From NCBI RefSeq assembly GCF_022170785.1, contig NZ_CP081870.1:2530001-2594000 (forward strand): a stretch of DNA of 64,000 nucleotides, given 5' to 3'. The notes under the pieces were generated by a model. The model ran no database searches. It saw only the letters and a program-made list of their open reading frames with translations, and was not told where the DNA came from. Shown here piece by piece: positions 17,674 through 27,184 of this stretch. The position numbers and the translations under genes are program-made. Position 1 is the stretch's first letter, and the number at the start of each line of letters is the position of its first letter. The DNA comes from Rossellomorea marisflavi (lineage in GTDB: Bacteria; Bacillota; Bacilli; Bacillales; Bacillaceae_B).

Positions 17674-18948
17674 TCAGTCTTGCAATCTTTCTATCAGATC
17701 CTGCCACTCATCGTTGGACGGGTCCATGACGATCAGCTGTTTATATACTTCTACCGCTTCTGTCCGAAGTCCTTCCTCTACAAGAAACTCTCCATACTCG
17801 AGAAGGAATTCCTGATGATTCTTAAAGTCAGTATATGCAAGACGATAATGGTTTAATGCATCCTTATATTGTTCAAGCCCCTCATATGCTTTGGCAAGGT
17901 CCCAGGAAAGCTGTGGTTCTTCCTCTCCTTCCCCTTTGACAATCGCTGCGATTTCAAGAACATCTTCGTATTTGTCATAGGCAAAGAATAACTTATTCAG
18001 GACCAGGGCCGCTTCCAGATATCCGGGATCCAGTGCAAGGGCATTCCTCAGGAGTTCTTCTGCATCGGCGTCCAGACCGAGTTTCAATGCAACCCTGCCC
18101 CCGAAGAAGCTGAGCTCCTTATTGAACTCATCTTGTTTTTGTCCTTCCCTGACCGTTTCCAGGCTTTCCTCCAGGCGCTCATCATGCTCATACGCCCGTG
18201 CCAATAGGAGATATACGGAGTGATACTCGGGGTCCAGTTCTTTGACAGACTCCAATTTCTCGATGGCCGTTTCATAGAATCCCGCTTGATAGGCCGTGAA
18301 TCCGTAGCCGAACAGGGTGTTGATCTCGAGGTGTTCTTCAAGGGCTATCTCATAATGCTTCAGGGCTTCCTCAAATGCCCCTCCAACGCTATATGCCTCA
18401 GCCAGCCTCTGATGGATATGGACACCGCTGAACTCCACGTGGCCCGCTTCGACAAGGGAGGTATAGTACCTGATAGCCTCGAGGAATCTGCCTGTTTCCG
18501 AATAAAGCTCGGCTAGCCCAAAGTCGATAACAGGCTCATCCGGGAGAAGCACTTTGGCACTCTTGAGCTTCTGCTCACTGACTTCGAATAGTCCCTGCAT
18601 CTGATAAAGATCTGCCAACAGGAGAAGTCCTCTAGGATACACCGGATCTTCCTTATCAAGTTCCGACAGGCGTTCCACGGCTTCTTCTTCCTTATCCATC
18701 TCCACCAGGATCTCCGCGATTTCTATTAGGAGCTCCCCTTCACCAGGATAGTACTCCAGCAGATTCTCATAGAGCGATTTGGCTTCTTCAAGGAAGCCGA
18801 GGTGATGCAGTTCCTCTGCGAGTGAGAACTTTTCTTCATGTGTGCCGAACTTCATTGTTTCATCAAGGTGCTTCATTGCTTCTTCCAGTTTGCCTTCTTC
18901 CAGGGAAGCGATCATTTTTTCTCCAGTGGTCATGGTCAATCTCTTCAT
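17674..18948 (-). CDS. ypiA: Tetratricopeptide repeat protein YpiA
   Basis: A 424-residue acidic protein made almost entirely of TPR units with the usual A/G and L spacing (for example FEEALKHYEIALEEHLEI, RFLEAIRYYTSLVEAG, DALNHYRLAYTDF). TPR arrays serve as protein-binding scaffolds; the partner is not known. B. subtilis ypiA is at the same location between ypiB and aroA. The ATG at 18948 has only a weak AAAGG next to it; ATG 18933 is an alternative. Confidence 0.88.
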   Translation of the reverse strand: MKRLTMTTGEKMIASLEEGKLEEAMKHLDETMKFGTHEEKFSLAEELHHLGFLEEAKSLYENLLEYYPGEGELLIEIAEILVEMDKEEEAVERLSELDKEDPVYPRGLLLLADLYQMQGLFEVSEQKLKSAKVLLPDEPVIDFGLAELYSETGRFLEAIRYYTSLVEAGHVEFSGVHIHQRLAEAYSVGGAFEEALKHYEIALEEHLEINTLFGYGFTAYQAGFYETAIEKLESVKELDPEYHSVYLLLARAYEHDERLEESLETVREGQKQDEFNKELSFFGGRVALKLGLDADAEELLRNALALDPGYLEAALVLNKLFFAYDKYEDVLEIAAIVKGEGEEEPQLSWDLAKAYEGLEQYKDALNHYRLAYTDFKNHQEFLLEYGEFLVEEGLRTEAVEVYKQLIVMDPSNDEWQDLIERLQD

Positions 18949-18972
18949 CCTTTACATGTATGTTCCTCGGCA

Positions 18973-19866
18973 TTACAGCCGGTATGGAGTAGGCTCCACA
19001 AAAAATCCGGGGGTGCGTATGATAATCTCTTCACCTTTCCCCTGACAAGCTATAGGACGCCCGTCCAGGAAAAGACTTTCCCCTTTACTCATCGTACATT
19101 TTAGCACAAGTTGGGTATCTTGAACGAGCAAGTCGCCCTCCTCATCGTTCTCCAAATAAAGGTTATAACTAATTTCTCTGCCGGGAGATAGAATTCCTCT
19201 ATGTGGGTATATCCCGATTTTTTTCATAACCTCGTCATGAAGAGGGACTTTTTGTCCAATTGGGAGACCGATATGGGGAATCTTCACCGATTTCATCGTA
19301 TTTTGCCAGATCCTCAGATGCTTTTCACGGGTTTTGGTGTCCGGTTCCGTCGAAAAAAAAGGGACAAAAGTAATGGGGTAGTGATTGAGGGCCTCTCTGA
19401 TCCACCCCCATGGGACCGCTAATAGTGCATCGATATCCATGATGTCAGTCCAGATGACAGGGACTTTGCGGCACCTGCACTGACGGATGATCCCCGGTGT
19501 GATCCTTTGAGGGGTCGTTTTCATCCCGATGATGAAATCGAGGGGACTAGATTCCATCGTTTTCTTGATTCCCCTCCAATTTTCTTCAAATCGATATTCA
19601 TATTCAAGGTGAAAGGCCGTCAGGATGGTTCTGCACCCTTTGCTTATGAAGTCATCCATGGACCCTTGATCCATGAGGTATCCCGGATAGTCAAGATCGC
19701 AAAAAACATGGGTCGGCCCCATAATAAAGGGAGAAACGTCCACCCGCATAAAACGGTACTGTGGGAATGAACGTCTGATGGCCGAGATGATCCCCTCTTC
19801 CACTAGGATCGACACAGGTTCGGAGCCGCCAATCATCCTTACTTGTTCCAAGATATATGAAGTCAT
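18973..19866 (-). CDS. Degenerate amidohydrolase-superfamily protein, metal ligands lost
   Basis: I do not know a named family for this 297-residue protein. It opens like an imidazolonepropionase or dihydroorotase-type amidohydrolase (YILEQVRMIGGSEPVSILVEEGIISAI, broken here after the first residues of the composite beta domain) and continues FIMGPTHVFCDLD where active enzymes have MPGxIDxHxHxD. The HxH pair has become H-V-F. The C-terminus again resembles that class (LGIYPxxG-like GIYPHRGILSPGREISYNLYL and SLFLDGRPI). The barrel between is shorter than usual. It is probably not an active hydrolase of the normal type. It lies between aroA and ypiA, 68 bp after aroA. Its binding site (AAAGGACGGTGAT) and ATG are inside a strong hairpin, described separately. 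Confidence 0.6.
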   Translation of the reverse strand: MTSYILEQVRMIGGSEPVSILVEEGIISAIRRSFPQYRFMRVDVSPFIMGPTHVFCDLDYPGYLMDQGSMDDFISKGCRTILTAFHLEYEYRFEENWRGIKKTMESSPLDFIIGMKTTPQRITPGIIRQCRCRKVPVIWTDIMDIDALLAVPWGWIREALNHYPITFVPFFSTEPDTKTREKHLRIWQNTMKSVKIPHIGLPIGQKVPLHDEVMKKIGIYPHRGILSPGREISYNLYLENDEEGDLLVQDTQLVLKCTMSKGESLFLDGRPIACQGKGEEIIIRTPGFFVEPTPYRL

Positions 19867-19922
19867 GAAAACATCACCGTCCTTTATAGACAAGCTATGA
19901 AGGAGGTGATGTTTACATGACT
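19861..19922 (-). promoter_or_regulatory. Long hairpin covering the ribosome binding site and start codon of the amidohydrolase-like gene
   Basis: The arms 19861-19889 and 19895-19922 are complementary over about 27 bp with one bulge and two mismatches or wobbles around a 5-nt loop. On the minus-strand transcript the 3' arm contains AAGGACGGTGAT and the ATG of the downstream gene. There is no U-tract, so it is not a standard terminator; translational blocking is the natural reading. Confidence 0.75.
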
Positions 19923-19934
19923 ATGTGCGTGCTA

Positions 19935-21227
19935 TCAATTGATCAATTGATCGATATGTTCGAAGAATTGAGGATATGAAATATTAATGGCTTCATGGTT
20001 TTGCAATACCACATCAGAGGTCGTGATCAAGGACGCGATGGCCAGTGTCATACCGATACGGTGATCCCCCCAGGAATGAACTTCTCCTCCGTGAAGGTCC
20101 TTCTTCCCGCGGATGATCATCCCATCATCCGTGGCTTCGATGTCGGCTCCGAGCTTTTTCAGTTCCTCGACGATCGCATCGATGCGGTTTGTCTCCTTCA
20201 CCTTCAACTCTTCTGCGTTTTTGATCACCGTCGTCCCTTCTGCCTGAGTGGCAAGGAGAGCGATAATGGGGATTTCATCGATTAAGGTCGGGATGGTATC
20301 TCCTCCGATTTCGACTCCATGCAGACTCGATGTTTCAACGAGAAGATCTCCTACTGGTTCCCCTTTGGCATCTCCCGAAGGAATGACCTCAATGGATGCC
20401 CCCATCTCTTTCATGACAGAAAGGATCCCCGTCCTTGTCTCATTGAGACCTACATGCTTCAAGCGCACACGACTCCCTGGAACGATGGCTGCCGCAACCA
20501 TGAAAAAGGCTGCTGAAGATATATCTCCAGGTACATCGACCGTGCATCCCTTGAATGCCTGGCCACCCGTCACTTTGATGCTCTGCCCTTCCCTCGAGAC
20601 TTCTCCGCCGAACTGGGCGATCATCCTCTCGGTGTGGTCCCTGGTCCGCTCCGGTTCGATCACTTCTGTCACCCCTTCAGCCTGTATGCCGGCAAGAAGG
20701 ATCGCAGACTTCACCTGGGCGCTTGCAACGGGTAGTTCATATCGGATCCCTTGAAGATCCCCACCCCTGATGGAAAGGGGTGTATAATCCCCGCCTGCGC
20801 GCCCATCGATCATTGTTCCAAGCAGCTTCAAAGGGCCTGCCACCCGCTTCATCGGCCGTCTGGCAATGGATTCATCACCGATGAGGATGGAATGGAAAGG
20901 CCGCCCTGCAAGGAGCCCCATGATGAGCCGGGTAGTAGTTCCGGAGTTTCCTGTGTCAAGAATATCAACAGGTTCCTCCAGTCCTTCCCAGCCCTTACCG
21001 TGTACGATGATTTCATCTTCAGAAACGTCGATCTGCACCCCGAGTTTCCTGAAGCATGAGATTGTACTCAAACAGTCGTCACCCATAAGGAAGTTATGTA
21101 CCTTCGTCTCTCCTTCTGCAATGGAGCCAAACATGATGGCACGGTGGGAGATGGATTTATCGCCCGGCACATTGATTTCTCCATCCAGTCCCCCTGCCGG
21201 TTTCGCCAGTCTTTTACTGTCCTGCAT
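19935..21227 (-). CDS. aroA: 3-phosphoshikimate 1-carboxyvinyltransferase (EPSP synthase) AroA
   Basis: The enzyme joins phosphoenolpyruvate to shikimate-3-phosphate, the sixth step to chorismate (named aroE in older B. subtilis maps). The 430 residues show [37 protein letters not shown] and [16 protein letters not shown]. The active-site loop is GNSGTTTRL, with Ala or Ser positions more like class II enzymes, as expected for Bacillus. GAGGTGA precedes the ATG. tyrA ends 11 bp upstream. Confidence 0.97.
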   Translation of the reverse strand: MQDSKRLAKPAGGLDGEINVPGDKSISHRAIMFGSIAEGETKVHNFLMGDDCLSTISCFRKLGVQIDVSEDEIIVHGKGWEGLEEPVDILDTGNSGTTTRLIMGLLAGRPFHSILIGDESIARRPMKRVAGPLKLLGTMIDGRAGGDYTPLSIRGGDLQGIRYELPVASAQVKSAILLAGIQAEGVTEVIEPERTRDHTERMIAQFGGEVSREGQSIKVTGGQAFKGCTVDVPGDISSAAFFMVAAAIVPGSRVRLKHVGLNETRTGILSVMKEMGASIEVIPSGDAKGEPVGDLLVETSSLHGVEIGGDTIPTLIDEIPIIALLATQAEGTTVIKNAEELKVKETNRIDAIVEELKKLGADIEATDDGMIIRGKKDLHGGEVHSWGDHRIGMTLAIASLITTSDVVLQNHEAINISYPQFFEHIDQLIN

Positions 21228-21238
21228 ATTGATTCACC

Positions 21239-22342
21239 TCATCCTAAGAATAATTCATAGCCTGTTTTATTTGTCAGGCATTTCATCGCCTTGTCCCTGT
21301 CCTGAGACGTTTGGAAGCTGATGACCAGCACTCCGTATATGTCTTCACGCGTCTCCATGATCCGGATATTGGTCAGACTGATCTCCTCTTCGGCCAGATA
21401 ACCCGTGACCTCCGAGATCACACCCGGGTAGTCGGGTACATCTACGAAGAGATCATAAAAGGATGGGATGGCGCCTTTTGAAAGCATCGGTAGCTCGTCC
21501 CTGAATGATTTTGCTTCCTCGAAGTAGGATGCGATCACTTCGGGATCATTTTCTTCGATCATATCGATGACTGCTTTCATCTCCTCATTCCACTGGTCAA
21601 GCTGGGCAAGAAGGACTTCCCTGTTCTGCATGGTGATGTCTTTCCACATGACGGGGCTCGATGAAGCGATCCTGGTGATATCACGGAATCCACCGGCAGC
21701 GAGTCTCCTTACATAGGGATGATCCTCAGCGTGACGCTTCGCCTGCTGAACGAGTGAGGCTGCTACGATGTGGGGGAAATGACTGATTGTTCCCGTGACA
21801 GCGTCATGCTCTTTCGGATCAATCACGATGAACTTCGCCTGGGTCCCCTTAAGCCACTCCTTCAGCTCGTCAATCCTCTCTTCCGAGTGCCCTTTCCCTG
21901 GAGTAAGCATGTAAAAGGCGTTCTCAAATAGAAAATCCTTGGCAGCCGTGACGCCGCTCTTATGAGAGCCGGCCATGGGATGTCCTCCTATGAAACACCA
22001 TTTATTAGGAAGAATGCTCTCCGCCCTGTCCATGATTTGTGCTTTTGTACTTCCTGTGTCGGTTATGATGACAGTCGGCTTCAAGTTGAAATCCCGGAAT
22101 GTTTCAAGAAGTTTTTCCGTCTGGAAGACAGGCGTCGATATGATGATCAGATCCGCTGATTCAACAGCATCCTTCAATGATTCGACGGCTTCATCGATGA
22201 TTCCGAGGCTGAGACCAAGCTTCATTTCCTTTTCCTGCACATCAAACCCTGCAACCCTTGCTTCGGGATGCTGATTCTTTATACACAGGGCAAGGGACCC
22301 CCCGATGAGTCCAAGCCCTATCACTACTACATTACCCTTCAT
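21239..22342 (-). CDS. tyrA: Prephenate dehydrogenase TyrA with C-terminal ACT domain
   Basis: TyrA oxidises and decarboxylates prephenate to 4-hydroxyphenylpyruvate for tyrosine. Residues 1-40 form the NAD-binding GLGLIGGSLALCIK fold. The conserved GGHPMAGSHKSG and HFPHIVAASL motifs lie in the catalytic part. About residues 298-367 form an ACT domain (VDVPDYPGVISEVTGYLAEEEISLTNIRIMET), the likely site of feedback control by tyrosine. A terminator-like hairpin lies between hisC and tyrA. Confidence 0.96.
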   Translation of the reverse strand: MKGNVVVIGLGLIGGSLALCIKNQHPEARVAGFDVQEKEMKLGLSLGIIDEAVESLKDAVESADLIIISTPVFQTEKLLETFRDFNLKPTVIITDTGSTKAQIMDRAESILPNKWCFIGGHPMAGSHKSGVTAAKDFLFENAFYMLTPGKGHSEERIDELKEWLKGTQAKFIVIDPKEHDAVTGTISHFPHIVAASLVQQAKRHAEDHPYVRRLAAGGFRDITRIASSSPVMWKDITMQNREVLLAQLDQWNEEMKAVIDMIEENDPEVIASYFEEAKSFRDELPMLSKGAIPSFYDLFVDVPDYPGVISEVTGYLAEEEISLTNIRIMETREDIYGVLVISFQTSQDRDKAMKCLTNKTGYELFLG

Positions 22343-22365
22343 GTTCCTTCCACCTCGTCCCGTTA

Positions 22366-22397
22366 GAAAAAAGTCGGAAAGAAGATTCTTTCCGACT
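22366..22397 (-). terminator. Terminator-like hairpin between hisC and tyrA
   Basis: An 11-bp perfect stem (AGTCGGAAAGA and complement, 4-nt loop) followed by TTTTTT on the minus strand, right after the hisC stop. It should lower or stop read-through into tyrA-aroA, which then need another promoter or partial read-through. Confidence 0.85.
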
Positions 22398-22406
22398 GGT
22401 CACTAT

Positions 22407-23507
22407 TCATTGTGTCAATCTGGCTCCAAGGAATTCTTTCATCTTGGAGATCACTTCATCGTTCTGTTCAGTAGAACCGACTGTCACCCTCACAGTATTC
22501 GGGATGCCAAGAGCCTCCCCAGATCGTACGATGTAGCCTTTGCTCATGAGGAACTGGAAGACTTCATCTCCGCTCACGCCGAAATCGATCAGGATGAAAT
22601 TTGCCTGGGATGGAAAATACTTCAGCCCATTTTCTTCACAGAAATCATAATATTGTTGAAGACCCCTGCGGTTTGCTTCCTTGCATTTCTCGATGAATGC
22701 CTGATCCGTTAGTGCCGACAGGGCTGCCCCCTGCCCCAGTGCATTATTATTGAATGGTTCCCTGATCGGTTCAAGCTTACTGATGACCTCTGCACTTGCC
22801 ACACCGTAGCCGACACGGAATCCGGCGAGACCATATGCCTTGGAGAACGTCCGTGTGATCAACAGCTGAGGGTATTGCGGAAGAAGGTCGATGGACTGGT
22901 AGTAATCATCAGCCACCACATATTCATAGTACGCTTCATCCAGCACCACCAGCACATGCTCAGGAACCGCATCAAGGAAGGAGACAAGCTCGCTTCTCCG
23001 GATATACTCTCCTGTAGGGTTATTCGGTGAACACAACCACACGACCGATGTTTCCCCATCAATGGCGGAAAGCATCGCATCCAGATCGTGAGCACCATTT
23101 TCCTTCAACGGGATCTCGCGGATTTCGGCACCTTCAACCAGGGCATTATGCTTGTATTGCGGGAAAGTCGGCACGGCCATCACCGTGTTCGTTTCGTTGC
23201 TCAGCAAAGCCCTGGCAATGATTTCGATCACCTCATCCGACCCGTTGCCGAATAATAGCTGACCGGGTTCGACTCCAAGGAAACGGGCGGTTCCCTCACG
23301 AAGTTCTTTGGCATATCCATCGGGATAGATCGCATGTGATAAAGCATGCTCGGCAAGATATTCCTTGACTGCCGGAGAGCAACCGAATGGATTTTCATTT
23401 GAAGCAAGCTTGACGACTTTATCCAATTTGTATTGAGCTTTCACGTCGTCCATCGTTTTTCCAGGTTGATATGATTTCAGATTATGAATTTGCGTTTTCC
23501 ACTTCAT
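22407..23507 (-). CDS. hisC: Histidinol-phosphate aminotransferase HisC
   Basis: This class I/II PLP aminotransferase has 366 residues. The PLP lysine is in RTFSKAYGLAGFRVGYG; LCSPNNPTGEYI and VLDEAYYEY are also clear. In Bacillus the enzyme serves both histidine synthesis and the last step to phenylalanine and tyrosine, which explains its place in the aromatic block. It begins 3 bp after aroH, exactly where B. subtilis has the trp operon. AAAGGACG precedes the ATG. Confidence 0.95.
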   Translation of the reverse strand: MKWKTQIHNLKSYQPGKTMDDVKAQYKLDKVVKLASNENPFGCSPAVKEYLAEHALSHAIYPDGYAKELREGTARFLGVEPGQLLFGNGSDEVIEIIARALLSNETNTVMAVPTFPQYKHNALVEGAEIREIPLKENGAHDLDAMLSAIDGETSVVWLCSPNNPTGEYIRRSELVSFLDAVPEHVLVVLDEAYYEYVVADDYYQSIDLLPQYPQLLITRTFSKAYGLAGFRVGYGVASAEVISKLEPIREPFNNNALGQGAALSALTDQAFIEKCKEANRRGLQQYYDFCEENGLKYFPSQANFILIDFGVSGDEVFQFLMSKGYIVRSGEALGIPNTVRVTVGSTEQNDEVISKMKEFLGARLTQ

Positions 23508-23509
23508 GA

Positions 23510-23881
23510 TTAACGTCCTTTCGTTCCAAGATCCGGCCGTAAACGGATGGCTTCGTTCTTATAGATATGCTTGATCCCTTCCTGTGGCTCCTCGGTGTTA
23601 TAGTGGATCATCACACGTATGCACAGGGGCAGCCCGCCTTCCACATCCAGTTCCTGCATGCACATGACGGGTACAAACGTCCAGCCCTCCAGCTGCCGCA
23701 GTGCTTTCGCCGGGAAGACACTTCCAATGTCATTGGTTGCCGAAATGAACACAGAAGCGATCTTTTCAGGCTCGATACGATTATGTAGGATCATTTCGTC
23801 CAGTAGTTGCTTGGTTGAGAGGAGGACTTCCTGTTCCTTGTTAGATGCCGCAGTGGTTGCTCCTCTGATTCCACGGATCAT
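23510..23881 (-). CDS. aroH: Chorismate mutase AroH
   Basis: A 123-residue AroH-class trimeric chorismate mutase, converting chorismate to prephenate. MIRGIRGATTAASN at the N-terminus and the arginine-rich C-terminal part (IRVMIHYNT) match B. subtilis AroH. AAGGAGATG precedes the ATG. It follows aroB by 18 bp and is followed directly by hisC. Confidence 0.96.
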   Translation of the reverse strand: MIRGIRGATTAASNKEQEVLLSTKQLLDEMILHNRIEPEKIASVFISATNDIGSVFPAKALRQLEGWTFVPVMCMQELDVEGGLPLCIRVMIHYNTEEPQEGIKHIYKNEAIRLRPDLGTKGR

Positions 23882-23899
23882 TCCATCATCTCCTTCTTT

Positions 23900-24988
23900 C
23901 TATCTATTGATTGCGCGGATGAATGTGTCCGCTTCTTCTAGTTCTTCCTTTGATACCCGAGTAAGATAGGGTTCTCCGATGTTTCGGAGGAGAACGAATT
24001 GAGGTTCTCCGTTCTTCGCTTTCTTATCTCGTGTCATAAGGGCATAAAGGTCTGTAAACGCAAGTTCTTCCGGGATGGTCAGATCATATCCGAGAGAAGC
24101 TGACCAACGGGCGAATCCTTCGACGTCAAAGGATATCCCTGATAGTTTCCTGCTGAGATACAGGGCATAAATCATTCCCACCACCACGCATTCCCCGTGG
24201 GTGCGATTCCCGTATCCACTGGCACTTTCGACGGCATGACCGTACGTATGACCAAAATTCAGGTAGGCGCGCACACTAGATTCCCGCTCATCCCTGGCGA
24301 CGATATCCGCCTTTACTTTAATTCCCCGTTCAAGGCATTCCTCCAAAAACAGATCATCGAGGGCTCCAGGTCCACGGAACGAATTCTTGATGTCTCTCAG
24401 GAAGCCTTCATCCGATAGGAATGCATGCTTGATGACTTCCCCGAATCCGGAAAGTACTTCCCGCTCAGGCAGGGATTTAAGATGATCAAGATCAAAAAAG
24501 ACCGCCTCAGGCTGATGGAATTGCCCGATCATATTCTTACCAAGAGGATGGTTGATCGCCACCTTCCCACCGACTGAACTATCGTGTGCAAGGATGGTCG
24601 TCGGTACACCGATGAAGGGGATCCCCCTCATGAACGTAGAAGCCACGAATCCGGCCATATCCCCGATGGCACCACCGCCAAGGGCGATGACGATCGAACT
24701 CCGGTCAACTCCGTTTTCAAGACCATGGGTCATGGCCCGTTCGAATTCCTCGAGCGTCTTTGCCCGCTCCCCGCTTGGAGCCAGATGGACCGTTACATCG
24801 AAGTTCGTCTCAAGACTCTCCACGAGACCCATGCCATGAAGATCGTATACTGCTTCATCTGCAATGACCCAGATTTTACGATTCCTATATCCCTTTTCAA
24901 TAAGAAAGGATGAAATGGATTCCCTCAAATGATTCCCGATGATGACGTCATACGTTTTGGAAGCTGTCTCGATCGCTACCTTTTTCAT
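23900..24988 (-). CDS. aroB: 3-dehydroquinate synthase AroB
   Basis: AroB cyclises DAHP to dehydroquinate with transient NAD oxidation and a divalent metal. Motifs visible in the 362 residues are GGGAIGDMAGFVASTFMRGI (NAD-binding), SSVGGKVAINHPLGKNMIG, and the metal-binding NFGHTYGHAVE. It begins 2 bp after aroC, consistent with one transcript. Confidence 0.97.
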   Translation of the reverse strand: MKKVAIETASKTYDVIIGNHLRESISSFLIEKGYRNRKIWVIADEAVYDLHGMGLVESLETNFDVTVHLAPSGERAKTLEEFERAMTHGLENGVDRSSIVIALGGGAIGDMAGFVASTFMRGIPFIGVPTTILAHDSSVGGKVAINHPLGKNMIGQFHQPEAVFFDLDHLKSLPEREVLSGFGEVIKHAFLSDEGFLRDIKNSFRGPGALDDLFLEECLERGIKVKADIVARDERESSVRAYLNFGHTYGHAVESASGYGNRTHGECVVVGMIYALYLSRKLSGISFDVEGFARWSASLGYDLTIPEELAFTDLYALMTRDKKAKNGEPQFVLLRNIGEPYLTRVSKEELEEADTFIRAINR

Positions 24989-24990
24989 GA

Positions 24991-26157
24991 TTAAAACTCC
25001 CTTGATGCCCGTCGCTGTCTTTCCACATTGTCCAATAGCTGGTCGAAGCGGTCACTATGGAATTGTTCCACAATCGCCGAAGCAAGCTCCCAGGCCACCA
25101 CGGCTTCTGCTACGACGCTTGCTGCAGGGACTGCACAGCTGTCAGAACGTTCGATGCTAGCCCTGAAGGGTTCTTTCGTTTCAATATCGACACTTTCGAG
25201 GGGCTTGTAAAGGGTAGGGATCGGCTTCATGACACCTTTGACGCTGATCGGCATGCCCGTTGACATACCACCTTCGAATCCACCGAGACGATTGGTTCTT
25301 CTCGTATATCCATTCTGTTCATCCCAGATGATTTCATCGTGCACTTCACTTCCGGGTTTTCTTGCCATTTCGAAACCAAGTCCGAATTCCACCCCTTTAA
25401 AGGCATTGATGCTCATGACCGCCCTAGCAATCTTCGCATCCAGCTTACGGTCGTAATGCACATAGCTTCCGACACCTGCAGGCATGCCTTCGACAATGAC
25501 TTCCACGACGCCGCCGATGGAATCTCCATTTTTCTTCGCTTCATCGATGAGATCCATCATTTTCTGTCCCGCTTCCTCATCGAGACACCTAACGGGAGAT
25601 TCCTCCGTTACCGTCCTTAGCTGATCGATGGACTCATACGCTCCATTTTCGGACTTGATGCCACCGATTTCAAGTACGTGGCCTACGACTTCGATTCCGA
25701 GGAGCTTCAATAGCTTCTTAGCTACACTCCCAGCCGCTACACGTACCGTCGTTTCACGTGCCGATGAACGCTCAAGCACGTTCCTCAGGTCTCTGTGTCC
25801 GTATTTCATACCGCCTACAAGATCGGCATGACCGGGACGGGGCCTGGATATTTGACGCTTTACTTCATCGGATTCTTCAAAAGGCTCGATTCCCATGATC
25901 TTTGTCCAATGGGTCCAATCCTTGTTTTCTACTACCAGACCTACGGGAGAGCCGAGCGTCTGCCCATGACGGACACCTCCGACGATCTGAGCCTGGTCTT
26001 TTTCAATCTGCATCCGCCTGCCACGGCCATGACCTTTTTGACGGCGCGCAAGATCTTCATTTATATCTTCAGCCAATAGTGGCATTCCTGCTGGAAGTCC
26101 TTCGATAATGGTCGTTAATTGCGGACCATGGGATTCTCCTGATGTTAAATATCTCAT
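24991..26157 (-). CDS. aroC: Chorismate synthase AroC
   Basis: AroC eliminates phosphate from EPSP to form chorismate using reduced FMN (aroF in older B. subtilis maps). Residues [20 protein letters not shown], the [24 protein letters not shown] region and RxGRxS-like [12 protein letters not shown] are family marks; length is 388. The ATG at 26157 follows AAGGGGGAAAGTGTT; a small upstream extension lacks a site. First gene of the aro block; a 230-nt structured leader separates it from cheR. Confidence 0.97.
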   Translation of the reverse strand: MRYLTSGESHGPQLTTIIEGLPAGMPLLAEDINEDLARRQKGHGRGRRMQIEKDQAQIVGGVRHGQTLGSPVGLVVENKDWTHWTKIMGIEPFEESDEVKRQISRPRPGHADLVGGMKYGHRDLRNVLERSSARETTVRVAAGSVAKKLLKLLGIEVVGHVLEIGGIKSENGAYESIDQLRTVTEESPVRCLDEEAGQKMMDLIDEAKKNGDSIGGVVEVIVEGMPAGVGSYVHYDRKLDAKIARAVMSINAFKGVEFGLGFEMARKPGSEVHDEIIWDEQNGYTRRTNRLGGFEGGMSTGMPISVKGVMKPIPTLYKPLESVDIETKEPFRASIERSDSCAVPAASVVAEAVVAWELASAIVEQFHSDRFDQLLDNVERQRRASREF

Positions 26158-26225
26158 AACACTTTCCCCCTTCAACTCGTTAAAGAATTATGTATCAATA
26201 TAACATAACTGTCCTCAGAATTCCT

Positions 26226-26360
26226 AGTACTTATACGTAAAAAAACCAGATTTCCTGTAAAGTTTCCGACCCTTTCAGTGCTTTAGCAGAGCGCATCACC
26301 CCACCCAGGATCAGGGTAAGGGAGTGCTGTGGACGGATGCGTAAGCACTTCCATAATCAT
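26226..26360 (-). promoter_or_regulatory. Structured leader of aroC
   Basis: On the minus strand GTGCTT..AAGCAC and CGCATC..GATGCG form nested arms, enclosing an ACCC/GGGT hairpin (roughly 26282-26349). The motif AGGGTCGGAAACTTTAC follows (26250-26266) and then a T7 tract. The same motif, with one base missing, is in the panB leader. It is a candidate cis-acting RNA; no known riboswitch consensus was recognised. Confidence 0.45.
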
Positions 26361-26363
26361 TGT

Positions 26364-26398
26364 AAAAAAACAGGATGACCCCCTTGCAGGAGTCATCC
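26364..26398 (-). terminator. Terminator of cheR
   Basis: GGATGAC/GTCATCC stem starting in the cheR stop codon, followed by TTTTTTT on the minus strand. Confidence 0.88.
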
Positions 26399-27184
26399 CG
26401 TTACATTGGACTTTCTGTAAAAGAAGGTCTCCTCTGATTGAAAACCATATTGTGAAGGAGTAAAGATCTGTTCTGTGCTCCCTACGAATAAAAATCCTCC
26501 AGGGCTTAAAGCCTCATTGAATTTCCTGTAGAGGGATGTTTTCGCTTCCTCTGTGAAATAAATGAGAACATTCCTGCAAATGATCAAATCAACATGTGAG
26601 TCAAAGGGATCCGCCAGTAGATTCTGCTGCTTGAAGGTGACACATTCGACAATGCGACGGTCCAGCGTATACCTCGTCCCATCTTTCACAAAGTATTTTT
26701 TCTTCAGCGACTCGGGTATTTCCTGAAGAGAGCGCTCTGGGTATACGGCCGTCCTTGCCCGTTGAAGGGCATTTTTATCAAGATCTGTCGCAATGATGGT
26801 GAATTGCTCGGGTTTCAAATGTTTCAATAGGATCATGGCAATGGTATACGGTTCTTCACCCGTCGAACAGGCAGCACTCCACACCCTCAATTTTGTTCCT
26901 TTCATCAATCTCGGTAAAACAGACTCTTCAAGGACCTCCCAGCGTTTTTGGTTCCTGAAGAACTCCGATACGTTGATGGTCATGCGGTCCAGGAATTCTT
27001 CCATCTGCTCCCTGTCGTTTTTGATCAGGTTGAAATACTCCTTGAACCCATGGCACCCTTTCTTTTCATACAAAGCCGTCAGGCGTCGTTTCATTTGCGC
27101 TTCTTTGTAAAGCGAAAGGTCGATATTGGTTTTACGCTTGACTGATTGAATGAACTCCATATATTCATTGGACAACTGGTTCAC
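26393..27184 (-). CDS. cheR: Chemotaxis protein methyltransferase CheR
   Basis: CheR methylates glutamates of chemoreceptors with S-adenosylmethionine. The 263-residue protein has the N-terminal helical domain ([19 protein letters not shown]) and the SAM-binding fold with [18 protein letters not shown] and [17 protein letters not shown]. The start is a GTG; no better ATG with a binding site is near, and the length agrees with B. subtilis CheR (256). It is alone, with its own terminator, between ndk and aroC as in B. subtilis. Confidence 0.94.
   Translation of the reverse strand: MNQLSNEYMEFIQSVKRKTNIDLSLYKEAQMKRRLTALYEKKGCHGFKEYFNLIKNDREQMEEFLDRMTINVSEFFRNQKRWEVLEESVLPRLMKGTKLRVWSAACSTGEEPYTIAMILLKHLKPEQFTIIATDLDKNALQRARTAVYPERSLQEIPESLKKKYFVKDGTRYTLDRRIVECVTFKQQNLLADPFDSHVDLIICRNVLIYFTEEAKTSLYRKFNEALSPGGFLFVGSTEQIFTPSQYGFQSEETFFYRKSNVTG

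Noticed and set aside
19900..19979. Plus-strand AAGGAGGTGAT followed by ATG and 20 codons
   Set aside because: The perfect Shine-Dalgarno is the mirror arm of the minus-strand hairpin and the frame runs antisense into aroA; a real small gene is unlikely, though not excluded.
22366..22397. T-box or trp/tyr leader between hisC and tyrA
   Set aside because: Only a simple terminator hairpin is present; the T-box AGGGTGGNACC core is missing.
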